From the NCBI GenBank assembly GCA_032690845.1, contig CM064433.1, positions 35,338,658-35,402,657 of the forward strand: 64,000 bases of DNA, in the 5' to 3' direction. Origin of the DNA: Eleusine coracana subsp. coracana (taxonomy: Eukaryota; Streptophyta; Magnoliopsida; Poales; Poaceae). Shown one piece after another: positions 1 to 12,500 of this stretch (its first letter is position 1; each line of letters starts with the position of its first letter). The translations under genes were made by a program, and so were the position numbers. The notes under the pieces are model-generated. The model saw nothing but the letters and a program-made list of their open reading frames with translations. It did not search any database and was not told the origin of the DNA.

Positions 1-507
1 TTATCGTTTTAGTATTCGAAGACAAAGACGGAAGCTGCCAAAGAGGAGTTTGTGCCTGCTGCAACTTGGCCACTGCTATCCAAAACGATTGTTTTTCTGA
101 CGGTTTCCAATTCGGTCTGCGCACTCTTGTTATCTATTCATGAAAGTATGTTTTGACTATCTGGTGCATGTCCTCGAACAGGAGGATAGGATTGTTGAGA
201 AATTTCGTGCGTTAGACCGGTTCAACCCTGGTTTGCACGTCTCTCACTGCAACCTTTTTTATTAGGGACCTATGTTGCCTGCAGTAGTACTTGACAGAAA
301 AGGACATGCAGCAAAGCCTTTTCTTCTTGACGCGCTTCTTCTTTTTTAATAATTTTGGGACAAGATGCACTAGGCATGAAAATGATTTAAATATATATTG
401 TTCTTTTCGTCCAATTTTTCACTTGAAATATATATGGCTCTTTTCGTGCAATATTTCACTTGAAATAGGAGGTAAAAAATATGTGGTCTGCAGGCACCTC
501 TTAGGAA
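1..507. other. No gene recognised
   Basis: Short reading frames only, none with a recognisable domain, TATA box plus start, or codon pattern. It is the left flank of the inverted-repeat element that starts at 508. Confidence 0.4.
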
Positions 508-1516
508 CCCCCTCCATTCTAAAATAATTGGCACTTTAACATCTTCATTTTTTCAAAAGTAATTGACATTCTTACTTTTCGATGCAGCTTTCTCTTCCCA
601 ACGAGATTTTTGCTTATTTGCCCATGAAACCGGTGGGCTTCGATATAATGCCCACGTCCCGATAGGCTTCGCTAGAATGCCCACGAAACCCGTGTGTACT
701 CCGATAAAATGCCAAAACCAGGATTTTTCTTTTTTCTAAATGATTTTGACTCTTTTTTCATATAATCTGACCAAAATGCCCCTAGGGAATTATTCTCCTG
801 TTCTCATATCGAATCGATCCCTCCGTTCTTATTTCTCTTTGGCGGCACTCCCCCGCCCGCCACCAACCATGGCTCCGGCTGGAGCCGGCTCAGATGGCCG
901 CGGCGCCCAGGCCTCTGCCTCTCTTCCCAGCGCCCAGGTCCTTGCCCGTCGTCCCAGCACCCAGGCTGCCGCCTGTTCATCCACAGAGCACGTCGGCCCA
1001 AATGCCACAGCTCACATGGCCGTGGCGCCAAAGCCTGCCCATCTTCCCAGCGCCTAGGTCACTGCTTGTCATCCCAGCGCCTAGGAGAGGCGGCGCGCTG
1101 GCAGGAGGGGCGGCTGGCTGACAGGAGCATCGGTGCTGCTCTGTTCCGCGTCGACCTGCTCTGCTCGGCTCTCTCCGGAAGTGGCGGGTCTAGGATTTGA
1201 GCTTATTGGGTATTCAAAATTTGAGACACTTAAAATTTTGTTTTTGACAGTATAATTTTTTTTCATAGCTTAGTATTTTTGACAGCCTAAATTATGTATC
1301 CCTAATGCATGATTAAGTGCCAACACATAGATATACTAAATAATCAACATATCAAAGTGACCATAAGTGAAATAAATAGAAAAATGAGAAGAGAGTTTAT
1401 AATTACAACTTGACTTTGTGATTCTTAATGCTTTGAAAGTAAGTGATAATGTCCTCATTGTTGGCTTGTAAGAAGAATTCCCTTTTAATGAAGGTGATCA
1501 AGCAACCACTCAAATA

Positions 1517-2032
1517 TGTCATATCCCTATTTGAGATATACTGTGTATTCCGTACCAATCCCTAGATCAGTAGCTGGTACACATATATAAATGATACAAA
1601 AGACGATACAACGAGCTTTATTAAATCCATGCAAGGACAATAGAGTCACACAAATCTTAGATTACAAGCCAAAGAGGTGATCATGCCATCCTCGAAAATG
1701 GAGAAAATATAACACAAGCTTTATTCAACTTCTACAGGCAACAAAGGATAGAGAAGAAGAAGAAGCACCCGTGGAGTTTGACGAATAGGTCGTGTCCTAA
1801 GCTTGAGTTGCGTGTGAAAGTTAAATAAAGCTTGTGTAATATTTTCTCCATTTCCGAGGATGGGATCACCACCTCTTTGGCTTGTAATCAAAGACTTGTA
1901 TGACTCTATTGTTCCTGCGTGGATTTAATAAAGATCGTTGTATCGTATTTTATATCATTTATATGTGTGTACCAGCTACTGATCCAGGGATTGGTACGGA
2001 ATACGAAGTATATCCCAGATAGGGGTATGACA
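1517..2032. mobile_element. Palindromic (fold-back) insertion with TG...CA ends
   Basis: Arms of about 230 bp (1517-1745 and about 1800-2032) are inverted copies at roughly 90% identity by eye, around a spacer of about 50 bp with no ORF. It begins TGTCATATCCC and ends GGGGTATGACA. AAATA directly repeated at 1512-1516 and 2033-2037 looks like a 5-bp target duplication. TG...CA termini plus a 5-bp duplication are what an LTR-retroelement integrase leaves, yet the layout is a palindrome rather than an LTR. It could be a fold-back DNA transposon or an aberrant retrotransposon cDNA. Confidence 0.55.
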
Positions 2033-2104
2033 AAATACTTCTATCCCATCTTGCTTCTTAGCTTGTTTTTAATAAAATTTATTATAGAAAATACCCTCTC
2101 AACA

Positions 2105-2285
2105 CCAGCAGTTGCAACAGGGAGAATAAGCATCAATTTGAGGAGCTTATAAATAATGTCATACCTAGGAATAGAGAGAATAAGTAGTTATGCACCAATT
2201 TGAGAAGTTTATAAACAGTTGCAAGTTGTAACAGAGAGAATAAGAATCAAATTGAGAATCTTATAAACAATGTCATACCTAGAAA
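2105..2285. repeat. Three degenerate direct repeats
   Basis: The block GAGAGAATAAG...CAATTTGAG.AG.TTATAAA occurs three times in a row (from about 2110, 2173 and 2225). The first and third copies also share the trailing ATGTCATACCTAG. No coding potential was seen. Confidence 0.5.
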
Positions 2286-4385
2286 CCTTCCCTTCTTTAA
2301 CTAGCATCATAGACAACTTTGATAGACTTTTTAAATTTTTGAACTCTGGGCTGGGGCTGGGCGCGGGCTCCGACACCAGGCGCTGGCGGAACATCGGGCG
2401 CGGTCACGCAAGAGGACCGGAGGAGTAGGGGCTCGCGCGCGAGGCCGCACGCTGCGTCGATTCAGGGGCGGCGACTAGCGACAGGCGACGGCGCGATGCC
2501 AGCCAGGGAGGAGCAAGGGCGTCGGGGGGCGGCGCTAGTAGGGGAGAATGGGATTTCGATCAAATGGGCCAAGTTCCCTACTAGGCCGAATAGGTTGTGG
2601 GGGAATTGGGCTAAAAATTGACTAAATGGGCTTTTCTTTTGTTGGATTTACTGGTAGCCTGTTTTCTATTTTCTTTTTTTTACTACACATGTGTAAGATC
2701 TGCTATGTATAACTTTTTTTGTCCAAAATAATTTGTATTCAACTGAATACAGTTGAATCATGGTGGGCCCACCCCTGCTCTCCAGCACTGCTCTCTCCGG
2801 CAGATTCTGTTCAACTCTCTCCGGCGAGCAGGACAGAGAGCGTCAGCCCGATAGGAGTAGTGGTGGCGGGCTGGGGCAACAATTGCCGGAGGCATCTGGG
2901 CCCTCTCTGGCGAGCGGGACAGAGAGAGCCGCTGAGAGAAACGAGCCGAGAGAAATAAGAATGGAGGGATTGATTTGATCTGAGAACATGAGAATAATTC
3001 CCTAGGAGCATTTTGATCAGATCACATGAAACAAGAGCGAAAATCATTTAGAAAAAAGAAAAATCCCGGTTTGGGCATTTTACCGGAGTACACACTGGTT
3101 TCATGGGCATTCTAGCGAAGCCCATTGGGACGTAGGCATTATACCAAAGCCCACCGGTTTCATGGGTAAAAGAGCAAAAATCTCCATCCCAATACACCTC
3201 TATCTTTATCTTTTTGTTTACCGTTTTCTGTACACCTATTTTATATACTTTTCCTTAATTTCCATGCAAGACTCCAAAATACCAATTAAAATAGGATGGA
3301 GGGAGTAACATCTAACGGTTATTTTCTCTTTTCTTTCTGGTATTTGGTACATAGATATCTTACTGTTCACTAACCGCTTCTTATTTAATAAAAATTGTGC
3401 CATGGGGTGTGGGAAACTTTCTTAGAGTTTATTCTTTGAAAAGGATGTTATTTAGTGAAAATTGCTGCGTGGGGGAACTTTCCTAGGTCTGAGTTTTTCG
3501 GTCCTTACACAACAACAAATGCGCACTGTAGCGGCAGACCAAACCCCTATTATAGCAGTAGACAAAGCTACTCCCGCTATGTGTTCGAAGTTAAAAATAT
3601 GGTTTTGTAGCGGCGGGTGACATAGCCCGCAGCTACAGAAGGCTTTGTAGCGGCGGGTTGTGTTGTCACCTGCCGTTACCATTAAAAACAAACAAAAAAA
3701 ACCAGGACCCCGCTGGATCCGGCCGCGCTTCACCAGATCACCGCCGGCGAGGCCATGGCCTATCGGATCCTGTCGCGCCCCACCATGTGCGAAGCTGCTC
3801 TCGCCGCTGCCATGCGTGAGGTCGCCGCCGTTGCCGTGGATGAGGTTGCCACCGCCCGTGCTACTCTGGCCCTTCTAGAGGCGGCGGCGGGCGAAGCTGT
3901 TTCGGCCTCCAGAGTCGGTGCGGGCGGAGCTGCTCTGGCCCCCTCCACAGGTGGCTGCGAGAGGGGCGGCTCTGGCCTCCCGAGGCGCGAGGCGGTAGCG
4001 GGCGGGGCTGCTCCGACCTCCAGAGGCAGCGACGGGCGGGGATGCTCTGGCCCCTTAAAAGTGCATCTAGGCTCCTAATTTTGTTTTAGTGATTGACAAC
4101 AATACAATTAAGAATGGACTAATGTTTTCATTGAGCATGTGTGTAGATGACTATCTCAAATTATTGAATAAAAATGTATTGATACAAAAAGGGAAAAGGT
4201 GGTCATTCGTCCCAAGTTGAAGGTCCAAAAATCTACTCAATAATGAAGATCATGGAGTTTTATTTTTATTTCTTGAGTATAAGTAAACCGTACTATCAAG
4301 AGGGGTATAATTCACAAATATGGTAAAGTCAAATTCTCAAATTTCCTAAAAATACCACCTCTGTTGCCCTCTATTTTTGCCTTCA

Positions 4386-4906
4386 TCGGCAGTGCCGGTG
4401 GCCTCCACCGGCAGTGCTGATCTCCCTTCCCAAAGGCGCTGTATTGCCCAGACACCTCTCTGGCTTCTGTCTTGCCAGCATCGGCAGTGCCTATGGCTCC
4501 ATCAGTAGTGCCAGTCTCTCCTTCCACAGAAGGCTGTTCTCTTTGGCTTTCTGGCTGTTGCTCATCGGCAGTGCCGATCATCCTGATCGGCAGTGTCGGT
4601 CGGTCGTCCTAGAAAGTCACCCTCTTTGTCTTGCTTTGGCTGTAGCTCATCAGCAGTGCCGGTCTTCAGATCGGAAGTGTCGGTCCCCTACCCATAGAGA
4701 CTATTTTTCCTCGGGCTCTCTGGCTGACTGCGATCGGCAGTGTCGGTATGCTCGATCGGTAGTGCCGGTTAAGGTCTCTAGAGACCACTTGTCTTCTCTG
4801 TGGCTACCTATCGGCAGTGCCGGTGTAGGCCAACTCCTTGACTATGATCTATGACAGTGTGTCAGAAACCCTACCGACAGTGCTGATGGCTCTATCGGCA
4901 GTGCCG
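4386..4906 (+). repeat. Dispersed palindrome array ATCGGCAGTGCCGAT/GGT in U3
   Basis: About a dozen copies of a 15-bp palindrome around ATCGGCA-G-TGCCGAT occur at irregular spacing, for example near 4386, 4404, 4563, 4580, 4731, 4809 and 4892. Single-base variants are common. The array ends about 45 bp before the TATA box. Two copies with the opposite centre base (GGCACTGCC, GGCGCAGCC) lie near the LTR's other end (5613-5650). The same array is in the 3' LTR (16120-16625). Confidence 0.8.
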
Positions 4907-4951
4907 GTGCGGGGCATCCAGTCAGACCAATGGCTCTTTTTAAGCCCTTTG

Positions 4952-4959
4952 TATAAAAG
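4952..4959 (+). promoter_or_regulatory. TATA box of copia A 5' LTR
   Basis: TATAAAAG lies between the palindrome array and the presumed R region. In the 3' LTR the same site reads TATGAAAG, so that copy has lost its TATA box. Confidence 0.6.
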
Positions 4960-5728
4960 GCTTACACCACACTTCGTGCAAACTCTCTCTAACCCGAAAA
5001 TCATTTGCCACTTTTAAGCTTCGCTCTCCTCACTCTCCCTCTCCAAGTCAAAGCTTCATTCTTTGAGCTAGGGTTTGAGTGAGCCATTGTTTCCTAGTGA
5101 AAAGAGCACCATTTCACTCTTGAGCATTCGATTTAATCATCTTTGTGACTTATGCTTGTTACTCTTGGAGCTTTGCTCCTAGACGGTTAGCGGTGCCCGT
5201 AGAGCTCCCAACTTATATGGTGATGCCTTGGGAAGTTTGTATTACCGTCCCGCAAGAGAATTGATAGTGGAGAACTTGAGCTTGATCTTTGTGGTTGCTT
5301 GAGTGAGAATAGGATTGAAAGAGACCCGGTCCTTTGTGGACTTCTCAACGGAGACGTAGGGTTCTTTGTGAGCCCAAACTTCGGTAACAAATCTTGTGTC
5401 TCCGTGTGCTCCTTCTTTTACTTGTTGTCTATTTATTGATGCTCTAGGGTTTGTTCTTGTACCTGCTTAATTACTAGATCTACTTGTGTAGACTTTGTTT
5501 AGTTGTCTCTTATTGTTGTAGAACTTCCTTTCAACTATTGTTGTAGTCACATATCCACCTTGTAACTGCAAAACCAGCTAAGTTTTAATTTGGGCAAATT
5601 TCTGTTATCTCATTGGCACTGCCGATCCAGTCACCGGCGCAGCCGGTCCAACTGATAAATTTGTTTGAGTTTAATTTTGCAGGATTTTTTAGATTTGCCT
5701 ATTCACCCCCCTCTAGGCAACTTTCAAT

Positions 5729-5740
5729 TGGTATCAGAGC
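5729..5740 (+). promoter_or_regulatory. Primer-binding site, initiator Met-tRNA
   Basis: TGGTATCAGAGC, 2 bases after the 5' LTR, is the standard plant Ty1/copia site complementary to the 3' end of initiator tRNA-Met. Confidence 0.9.
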
Positions 5741-6647
5741 GGGATCTTCTTAAAGGCTTAACCATTTGAAGATAAATGCCGAAGCATATGGAAAAACCAA
5801 AGGAAACTACATCGGAGACATCCGGTGCTGGGACCGAGGGTAACAAGGATGACTCGGAAGTTAGATACAACAACATGCAATTCAACTATGTCGAACTCAA
5901 AAATGAGTATATTGGTAGTGGATCCGGAAAACTACCACACTTTTATGGCACATTCTATGATCATTGGAAGCATAGAATGGAACTATACTTGGGGTCTATG
6001 GGAAGACTGATCTTGAAAATTGTGAAGCAAGGTTTTGAGTTGGAAGATGAGAAAAACACAACCACTAATGACAAGATCAAGCTGAATCACAATGATCAAG
6101 CCGTATCCGCCATTGTTTCCGCCCTATCACCAAAAGAGTATAAAAAGATGATGGGATTCAAGAAAGCTCATGATATTTGGAAGAAGCTTGAAGTCATCTA
6201 TGATAGGACCGAGGGTGTAAGAGAGGCAAGAGAAGACATTCTAAGAGGGAAATACAACTTGTTCATTAAGAAGGCCGGTGAAGGGCCACAAGAAGTTCAT
6301 GATAGGCTTATGGAAATTATGAAGGTGCATCTAGGCCCCTAATTTTATTTTGGTGATTGGCGTCAATACGATTAAGAATGGACTAATCTTTTAATGAGCA
6401 TGTGTGTAGATTATGGTACGAAGTTTGGTGATTAAATGCATAGAAACAGAAAGGGAGAAAAGAAGATGGCAAAGTGCTTCAAGATGAAACTCCAAATATT
6501 CTCAAGAATGAAGTTCATAGTATTTTATTTTAAATCTTGAGCAGAGGAAAAGCCGTACTATTAAGAGGGACACTAAAGTGTGAAGCGGAGGTGAACTAAG
6601 TGCAAAATTCCTATTTCTAGTCATACAAAAATTTCAAGGGCAAAATC

Positions 6648-7015
6648 ATCGGACTTGTCCGACCCATTGGACAAGTCCATCAGACTCCAATACCTCTGCC
6701 ACTCCGGGTCATCGGACATGTCCGACGGTCATCGGACTTGTCCGATGACCAGAGGAAAATCCGATGCATCGGACACTTTCATCGGAGTACAGTTCCCCTG
6801 CCACCCTATTTTCATCGGACTTGTCCGAGCCATCGGACAAGTCCATCGGATTCCAGTTCATCTGCCCCTTCTGTGCCGTCGGACATGTCCGATGGCCATC
6901 GTACAAGTCCGATGGCCAACTTATCCGAGGCATCGGGCAAGCTTGTTGGACTCCAGTTTCTGTGCCACCTTGATTTATCGGACATGTCCGATGACCATCG
7001 GACTTGTCCGACACA
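6648..7015 (+). repeat. Palindrome array TCGGACATGTCCGA in solo-LTR U3
   Basis: Perfect 14-bp palindromes TCGGACATGTCCGA and variants (TCGGACTTGTCCGA, TCGGACAAGTCC) occur more than ten times, often in back-to-back pairs. The array ends about 45 bp before the TATA box. Further half-sites lie near the 3' end of the LTR (7729-7775). Because the array is palindromic it creates mirrored short reading frames on both strands; none is a gene. Confidence 0.8.
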
Positions 7016-7059
7016 GATCTCAGAAATTGGGTCTCCAACGACTCTTTTCCCCATTGGGC

Positions 7060-7067
7060 TATAAATA
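7060..7067 (+). promoter_or_regulatory. TATA box of the solo LTR
   Basis: TATAAATA follows directly after the palindrome array, in the same relative place as in copia A. Confidence 0.6.
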
Positions 7068-9573
7068 GAACCCCTCTTTGTCCTTTGGCCAGTTGGTCAC
7101 TCATTTCCACTCAAAATCACTCTCAAGCTCACTTTGCTCTCCCCAACTCTCCTCCCTTGATTCCACTCTTGATTTGTGAAGGGATTGAGAGAAGATTGAA
7201 GTGCTCCATCGACTCCAAGCTTTCATCCTCTTGAGCACCTGGTTCATCCTCACCGTCGACAACTTTTGTGTTTGGGGATTCTTCCCCTAGACGGTTAGAG
7301 GTGCCCGTAGAGCTCCCAACTTGTGTGGTGACGCCTCGGGAAGTTTGTATTGACCCCTCCTTTGTGGAGTTTCTAGTGAAAAATCAAGTTTGATCTATGT
7401 GGTCACTTGGAGAGGTTAGGGTTGAAAGAGACCCGGTCCTTTGTGGATCCCTCGACGGAGACGTAGGCTTCTTTGTGGAGCTGAACTTCGGTGAACAAAT
7501 CTTGTGCCTTGCTTGTGCTTTAAATCACTCGTGTCTCATTTACTTGTTCTTGCTCATAAACTTGCTAGTTAGGGTTTGCTTCGTATTTCTTAGATTAACT
7601 TGTGTAAGTTGCTTGCTAGTTGCTCTCCTTATTTTTACAGCTTCCCCTTGCTTATATTCACCTACTCCTAGCTTGCCTTACACTAGTTTTAACATTTACT
7701 CGATCGATCTACTTTTCTATCTTGTACCATCGGACAAGTCATCGGACTTTCCCTACAATCGTCAGACAAGTCCGACACTGCGCATTTAACTTTTATTATT
7801 AAGTGAATTTCAGGGATAATTGCCTATTCACCCCCCCCCCCTCTAGGCACTTTCAAATTGTGAACAAAAGAAGAGCTTTAGGAATCAAACTTGACACCAA
7901 TGAAGTCAACAAGAGGCTGCTTCTTGCTTTGCAACCATGGAATCAAAATTCTTGTGACTTTGTTAGAGAGAAAGGAAACTTCAAGAACTTTAGTACGGAT
8001 GAAGTACTACGGAGATTGCTCACTTACAAGGAAAGAGATGAAGAAGCAAAAAGAGTGAACACCTTGTTGGAACAAGGTGAAGAGGAGAAGAAAGAAATAG
8101 CTCTCAAAGCCTCTCATGAGACTAATGAAAAGAAGGACAAGAAGAAGAAAAAGAAAATGGTTGATTCTAGTGATGAAGATAGTGATGATGAGATGGCTTT
8201 GCTCGTGAGAAGATTCAAGTCATTCCTTAAAAAGGATGGCTACAAGAAGAAAACCAATGACAAAGGCAAAGCAAGAAAGTCAAATAGAACTTGCTATGAA
8301 TATGGTGAAGAAGAACATTTCTTTGCGGAATGTCCAAAAAAGAATAACAAGGAAGAAAGAACGAAACACAAATATAGCAAGAAAGACAAGAAGTATAAAA
8401 AGCATAGAAGAGGTGAAGCTCACATTGGTCAAGAATGGAATTCCAATGACTCATCTTCTTCATCATCTTCCTCCTCCGAATCCGACTCGGATGAGGGAGG
8501 CATTGCTACACTTGTCATTGGAGTCACTCCCACCAACACCTCTCTATTTGGAAGCTTGAGTGATGATGATGGTGACAACACTCAGAAGTGCTTCATGGCA
8601 AGAATCCAAGGTATCCAAATCTAAACATAAGCGTTTCTCTTATGCTAGTAGTAGTGATGATTATGATGATGTTATTAATGCTTCACTTCCTAAAATGCTT
8701 GAATTTGTGGAATTGCTTGTAAGACAAAAGGAAGAAAATGATAGGTAAGAGGAGCTTCTTGAAAAACAAGAAGAATTGCTTATTCTTGAAAAGACAAGAA
8801 ACCTTGAACTAGAGAATCTCCTAGAAGATGAGAGGAAGAAAAATGAAAATTTAATCAAGTCTCTTAATGAAACTAAAACCTCATATGAAAGTATTGAAAG
8901 CACAAAAGATGAACTTCAAGAGAAATATGAGGATTTGAAAAAGACTCATAAGTCTCTTGAAGAACAATATAAGATACTTTCAACCTTCACATCCTCCACC
9001 AACAATTCCTCTCATGCCTGCACTAGCAATGGATGTGATAGGTGTTATAATATTGATGTTGATGCTTGTGCTACTAATGTCAAATTGATTGATGATTTGA
9101 ACAAGCAAGTGAAGTCACTTGAAAACAAAATACAACATGGGAAAAATATTGTTGATGATGAAAAGGCAAAGTATGCAAGAGGTGCATACTCATATTTTAG
9201 GCACCCAAATATCATGGATGGCATTGGATATGTTGAGGGTGCCAAGCACAATGCTAGGAAGAACAAGAATAGGAAGGAATTCCTTAAGTTCAGCAAGGAA
9301 GGATCTTACCAAAAGAAGTAAGTCAATAACATGAACACTAACCATTCTTGTTTTGTTAATGATTCTCGTGCTAATATGCCTAATGCTACTTGTGCACTCT
9401 TTCATGACTTTGATGCTTCATATGTGCTCATGAGAAACAAGCATGGTCATGTGTTTGCCAAATATGTTAGACCACGCAACAAGAGGCCAAAGGCATGTCT
9501 GTGGGTGCCCAAAGCACTTGTGACTAATGTGAAAGGACCCAAGCAAATTTGGTTACCTAAAAACAAAGCTTAA

Positions 9574-12500
9574 CTTGTTTTGTAGGACTATGTCTCAGGA
9601 GGGTCAAGTTGGGTGATTGATAGTGGATGCACCAATCATATGACCAGAGACAAAAAAAATGTTCAAGTCATTTGAGCCAAGTCAAGACAAAAATAAGTAC
9701 ATTACTTTTGATGACAATGGAATGGAACAAGTACTAGGTTATGATAAAGTTCCTCTTACTCCTTCGTATTCACTTTCTAAAGTTATGCTTGTTGATCACG
9801 TTGACTTCAATCTATTGTCCATTTCGCAATTTTGTAAAATAGGCTATGATTGCTTGTTCAACGAATGTGGTGTGACCGTCTATAAGAGGAGTGATGACTC
9901 GGTTGCTTTTAAGGGTGTGCTTAAAGGAAAGCTTTATGTTATGGATTTCTCTATGGATGAAGCTAGACTTAGTACATGCTTATTAACAAAGTCCAACATG
10001 GGGTGGTTGTGGCATAGAAGGCTAGCCCATATTGGTATGAGAAATATTCACAAACTCCAAAAGGGCGGCCACATCATAGGACTAACCGATGTGTGTTTTG
10101 AGAAAGATAGAAATTGTAGTGCATGTCAAGCGGGAAAGCAAATTGCAGCTTCACATCCATCCAAGAACATGATGACAACCGCAAGACCATTGGAGATGTT
10201 GCACATGGATCTTTTCGGCCCCATCTCCTATATAAGCATTGGTGGTAACAAATATAATCTTGTAATTATTAATGATTTTTCTCGCTTCACGTGGGTATTC
10301 TTTTTGCATGGCAAATGTGAAGTTAAAGAAGTGCTCAAAACATTCATGAAAAGAGCACAAAATGAGTATGAAGTCAAGATCAAGAAAATAAGAAGTGACA
10401 ACGGCACCGAATTAAAGAACACCCAAGTTGAGGAATACCTTGATGAAGAAGGCATCAAGCATGAATTTTAGGCACCCTACTCCCCTTAATAAAATAGGGT
10501 GGCCGAAAGAAAGAACCGCACACTCATTGAGATGGCAAGAACAATGCTTGATGAATATAAGACATCCGACTATTTTTGGGCCGAAGCCGTCAACACCGCA
10601 TGCCATGCATCCAAACGGTTGTATCTCCACCGACTACTAAAGAAAACACCATATGAGCTACTAACCGGTAACAAGCCCAATATTTTCCACTTTCGGGTTT
10701 TTGGGAGCAAATGTTTTATGCTAAACAAGAAACCCAAGACTTCAAAGTTTGCCCTAAAAGTTGATGAAGGTTTCTTGCTTGGCTATGGATCAAATGTTCA
10801 TGCTTATCGTGTGTTCATTAAAACCACCGGTTGTGTTGAAATCTCATGTGACGTGATGTTTGATGAATCTAACGGCTCTCAAGAGGAGCAAGTTGTTAAT
10901 GATGATGTAGATAGTGATGCTCCTAGAAATGCAATGAAAAGGATGGCCATTGGAGATGTGAGACCATAAGAACCAACAAGTGTTGAAAATCAACCCTCTC
11001 CCTCAAGACAAGACCAACATTATGAGAATGAAGAAATTGATCATACAAGTGATCAAGATCAAGATGTTGGTGATCATGTACAAGCATCAAGTGATGACTA
11101 CCAAGGACATGATCAAGAGGTTGATGAAGATGGTGGTCAAAGAAGTTCACATCCACCACACCCAAGAGTGCATCAAAATGTACAACGTGATCATCCCGTC
11201 GAGCAAATTCTTGGAGATATTGATAAAGGGGTAATTATTAGATCTCGAGTTAGTAATTTTTGTGAACATTACTCTTTTGTCTCTTCTATGGAGCAATTTA
11301 GGATAGAACAAGCACTTGAGGATTCGGATTGGGTGATGGCCATGCAAGAGGAATTGAACAACTTCACAAAAAATAAAGTATGGACATTGGAGGAAAGACC
11401 AAAGAACAAGAATATTGTGGGCACCAAGTGGGTCTTCCGCAACAAACAAAATGAAGATGGTGTTGTGACAAGAAACAAGTCAAGGCTCATGACAAAAAGG
11501 TATTCACAAGTAGAAGGTTTGGATTTTGATGAAACCTATGCCCCCGTAGCAAGATTTGAATCAATTAGAATATTACTTGCTTTTGCTACTCACCATGATT
11601 TTAAGTTGTATCAAATGGACGTAAAAAGTGCATTCCTCAATGGGCCAATAAAGGAAGAGGTGTATGTGGAGCAACCACCGGGCTTTGAAGATACTAAGTA
11701 TGCTAATCATGTTTATAAACTCTATAAGGCACTCTATGGGCTTAAGCAAGCTCCAAGAGCATGGTATGAATGCCTTAGGGATTTTCTTGTTAAGAAGGGT
11801 TTCATCATTGGCAAGGCCGATGCAACTCTCTTCACAAAGCGTTTTGGCAATGATATATTTGTGTGCCTATATGTCGATGACATTATATTTGGTTCTACTA
11901 ACCAAACTTTTTGTGATGAGTTTAGCAAGATAATGACCAAGAGGTTTGAGATGTCCATGATGGGAGAATTGACGTTCTTTCTAGGCTTCCAAGTGCAGCA
12001 ACTCCAGGAGGACACCTTCATATGTCAAGCCAAGTACACACAAGATCTATTGAAGAAGTTTGACATGGATAAGGCAAAGCCCATCAAAACTCCCATGCCA
12101 ACAAATGGCCACCTCGATCTCAACAAAAGGACAAGTCCGTTGATCAAAAGGTATACTGCTCCATGATAGGCTCTTTGCTTTATGTTTGTGCATCTAGTCC
12201 CGATATCATGCTTAGTGTGTGTATGTGTGCACGTTTTCAAGCCGCTCCTATGGAGTGTCATATGGTGGCTGTAAAGAGAATATTGAGACATTTGGTTCAC
12301 ATATCCAACCTAGGGCTTTGGTACCCCAAGGGTTCAAAGTTCAACCTATTAGGCAATTCCGATGCGGATTATGCCGGGGACAAGGTAGACAGAAAGAGCA
12401 CCTCCGGGATATGGCAATTCTTGGGTAGGTCCCTAGTGTCATGGTCATCCAAGAAACAAAATTCTTTTGCTCTTTCCACGGCCGAAGCAGAGTATGTTGC

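Larger units (their letters stand above)
508..3305. mobile_element. Mariner/Stowaway-ended element with long inverted arms
   Basis: The two ends are inverted copies: the left begins CCCCCTCCATTC and the right, reverse-complemented, begins CTCCCTCCATCC, the terminal type of grass Tc1/mariner and Stowaway elements. A TA follows the right end; the left flank reads AA, so the TA duplication is probably mutated on that side. The inversion is not only terminal. The block at about 590-890, with its repeated ATGCCCA motifs, returns inverted at about 2905-3175. No transposase frame was found, so it is non-autonomous. The middle is GC-rich at its edges (850-1190, 2340-2540) and holds a second insertion (1517-2032). 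Confidence 0.6.
4056..5726 (+). repeat. 5' LTR of copia A
   Basis: It starts TAAAAGTGCATCTAGG (3' LTR: TGAAAGTG) and ends CTAGGCAACTTTCA just before the PBS. It is about 220 bp longer than the 3' LTR because a U3 stretch (about 4113-4395) is missing from the 3' copy. It holds a palindrome array (4386-4906) and a TATA box at 4952-4959. Confidence 0.9.
6320..7855 (+). mobile_element. Solo LTR of a related copia family inside gag
   Basis: The 1536-bp sequence starts TGAAGGTGCATCTAGG and ends CTAGGCACTTTCA, the same terminal pattern as copia A LTRs, but its interior is different. Flanks AATTA (6315-6319) and AATTG (7856-7860) are a one-mismatch 5-bp duplication. No PBS or internal region follows; the gag frame simply resumes, so this is a solo LTR left by LTR-LTR recombination. 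It carries its own palindrome array (6648-7015), a TATAAATA box at 7060-7067, and a long C tract near its 3' end (7831-7841). Confidence 0.85.
5776..9573 (+). pseudogene. gag of copia A, split by a solo LTR
   Basis: ATG at 5776 follows the PBS closely. The 5' part (to about 6319) has the N-terminal copia gag pattern (FYDHWKHRMELYL) and the conserved block around the MMGFKKAHDIWKKLE segment. A solo LTR (6320-7855) interrupts the frame; gag resumes at 7856. The CCHC knuckle at 8292-8335 is damaged: the second Cys codon is TAT (8301), so it reads C-x2-Y-x4-H-x4-C. Acidic Ser-rich stretches follow, then a frameshift near 8600 into a coiled-coil-like Glu/Lys region (8776-9010), with stops at 8746 and 9319. 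The region 9331-9573 is the gag-pol linker. A nucleocapsid role is family knowledge; this copy cannot make it. Confidence 0.8.

Noticed and set aside
740..1266. GC-rich frames of 60-105 codons
   Set aside because: They lie in the inverted-repeat element and are Pro/Ala-rich on both strands, a composition effect.
4312..4854. Frames of 89-146 codons on both strands; similar ones at 16097-16571
   Set aside because: They are caused by the palindrome arrays of the copia A LTRs.
6655..7110. Several overlapping reading frames of 80-137 codons on both strands
   Set aside because: They are mirror images produced by the palindrome array in the solo LTR, rich in repeated SDMSDGHRTCP-type words, and have no gene-like features.
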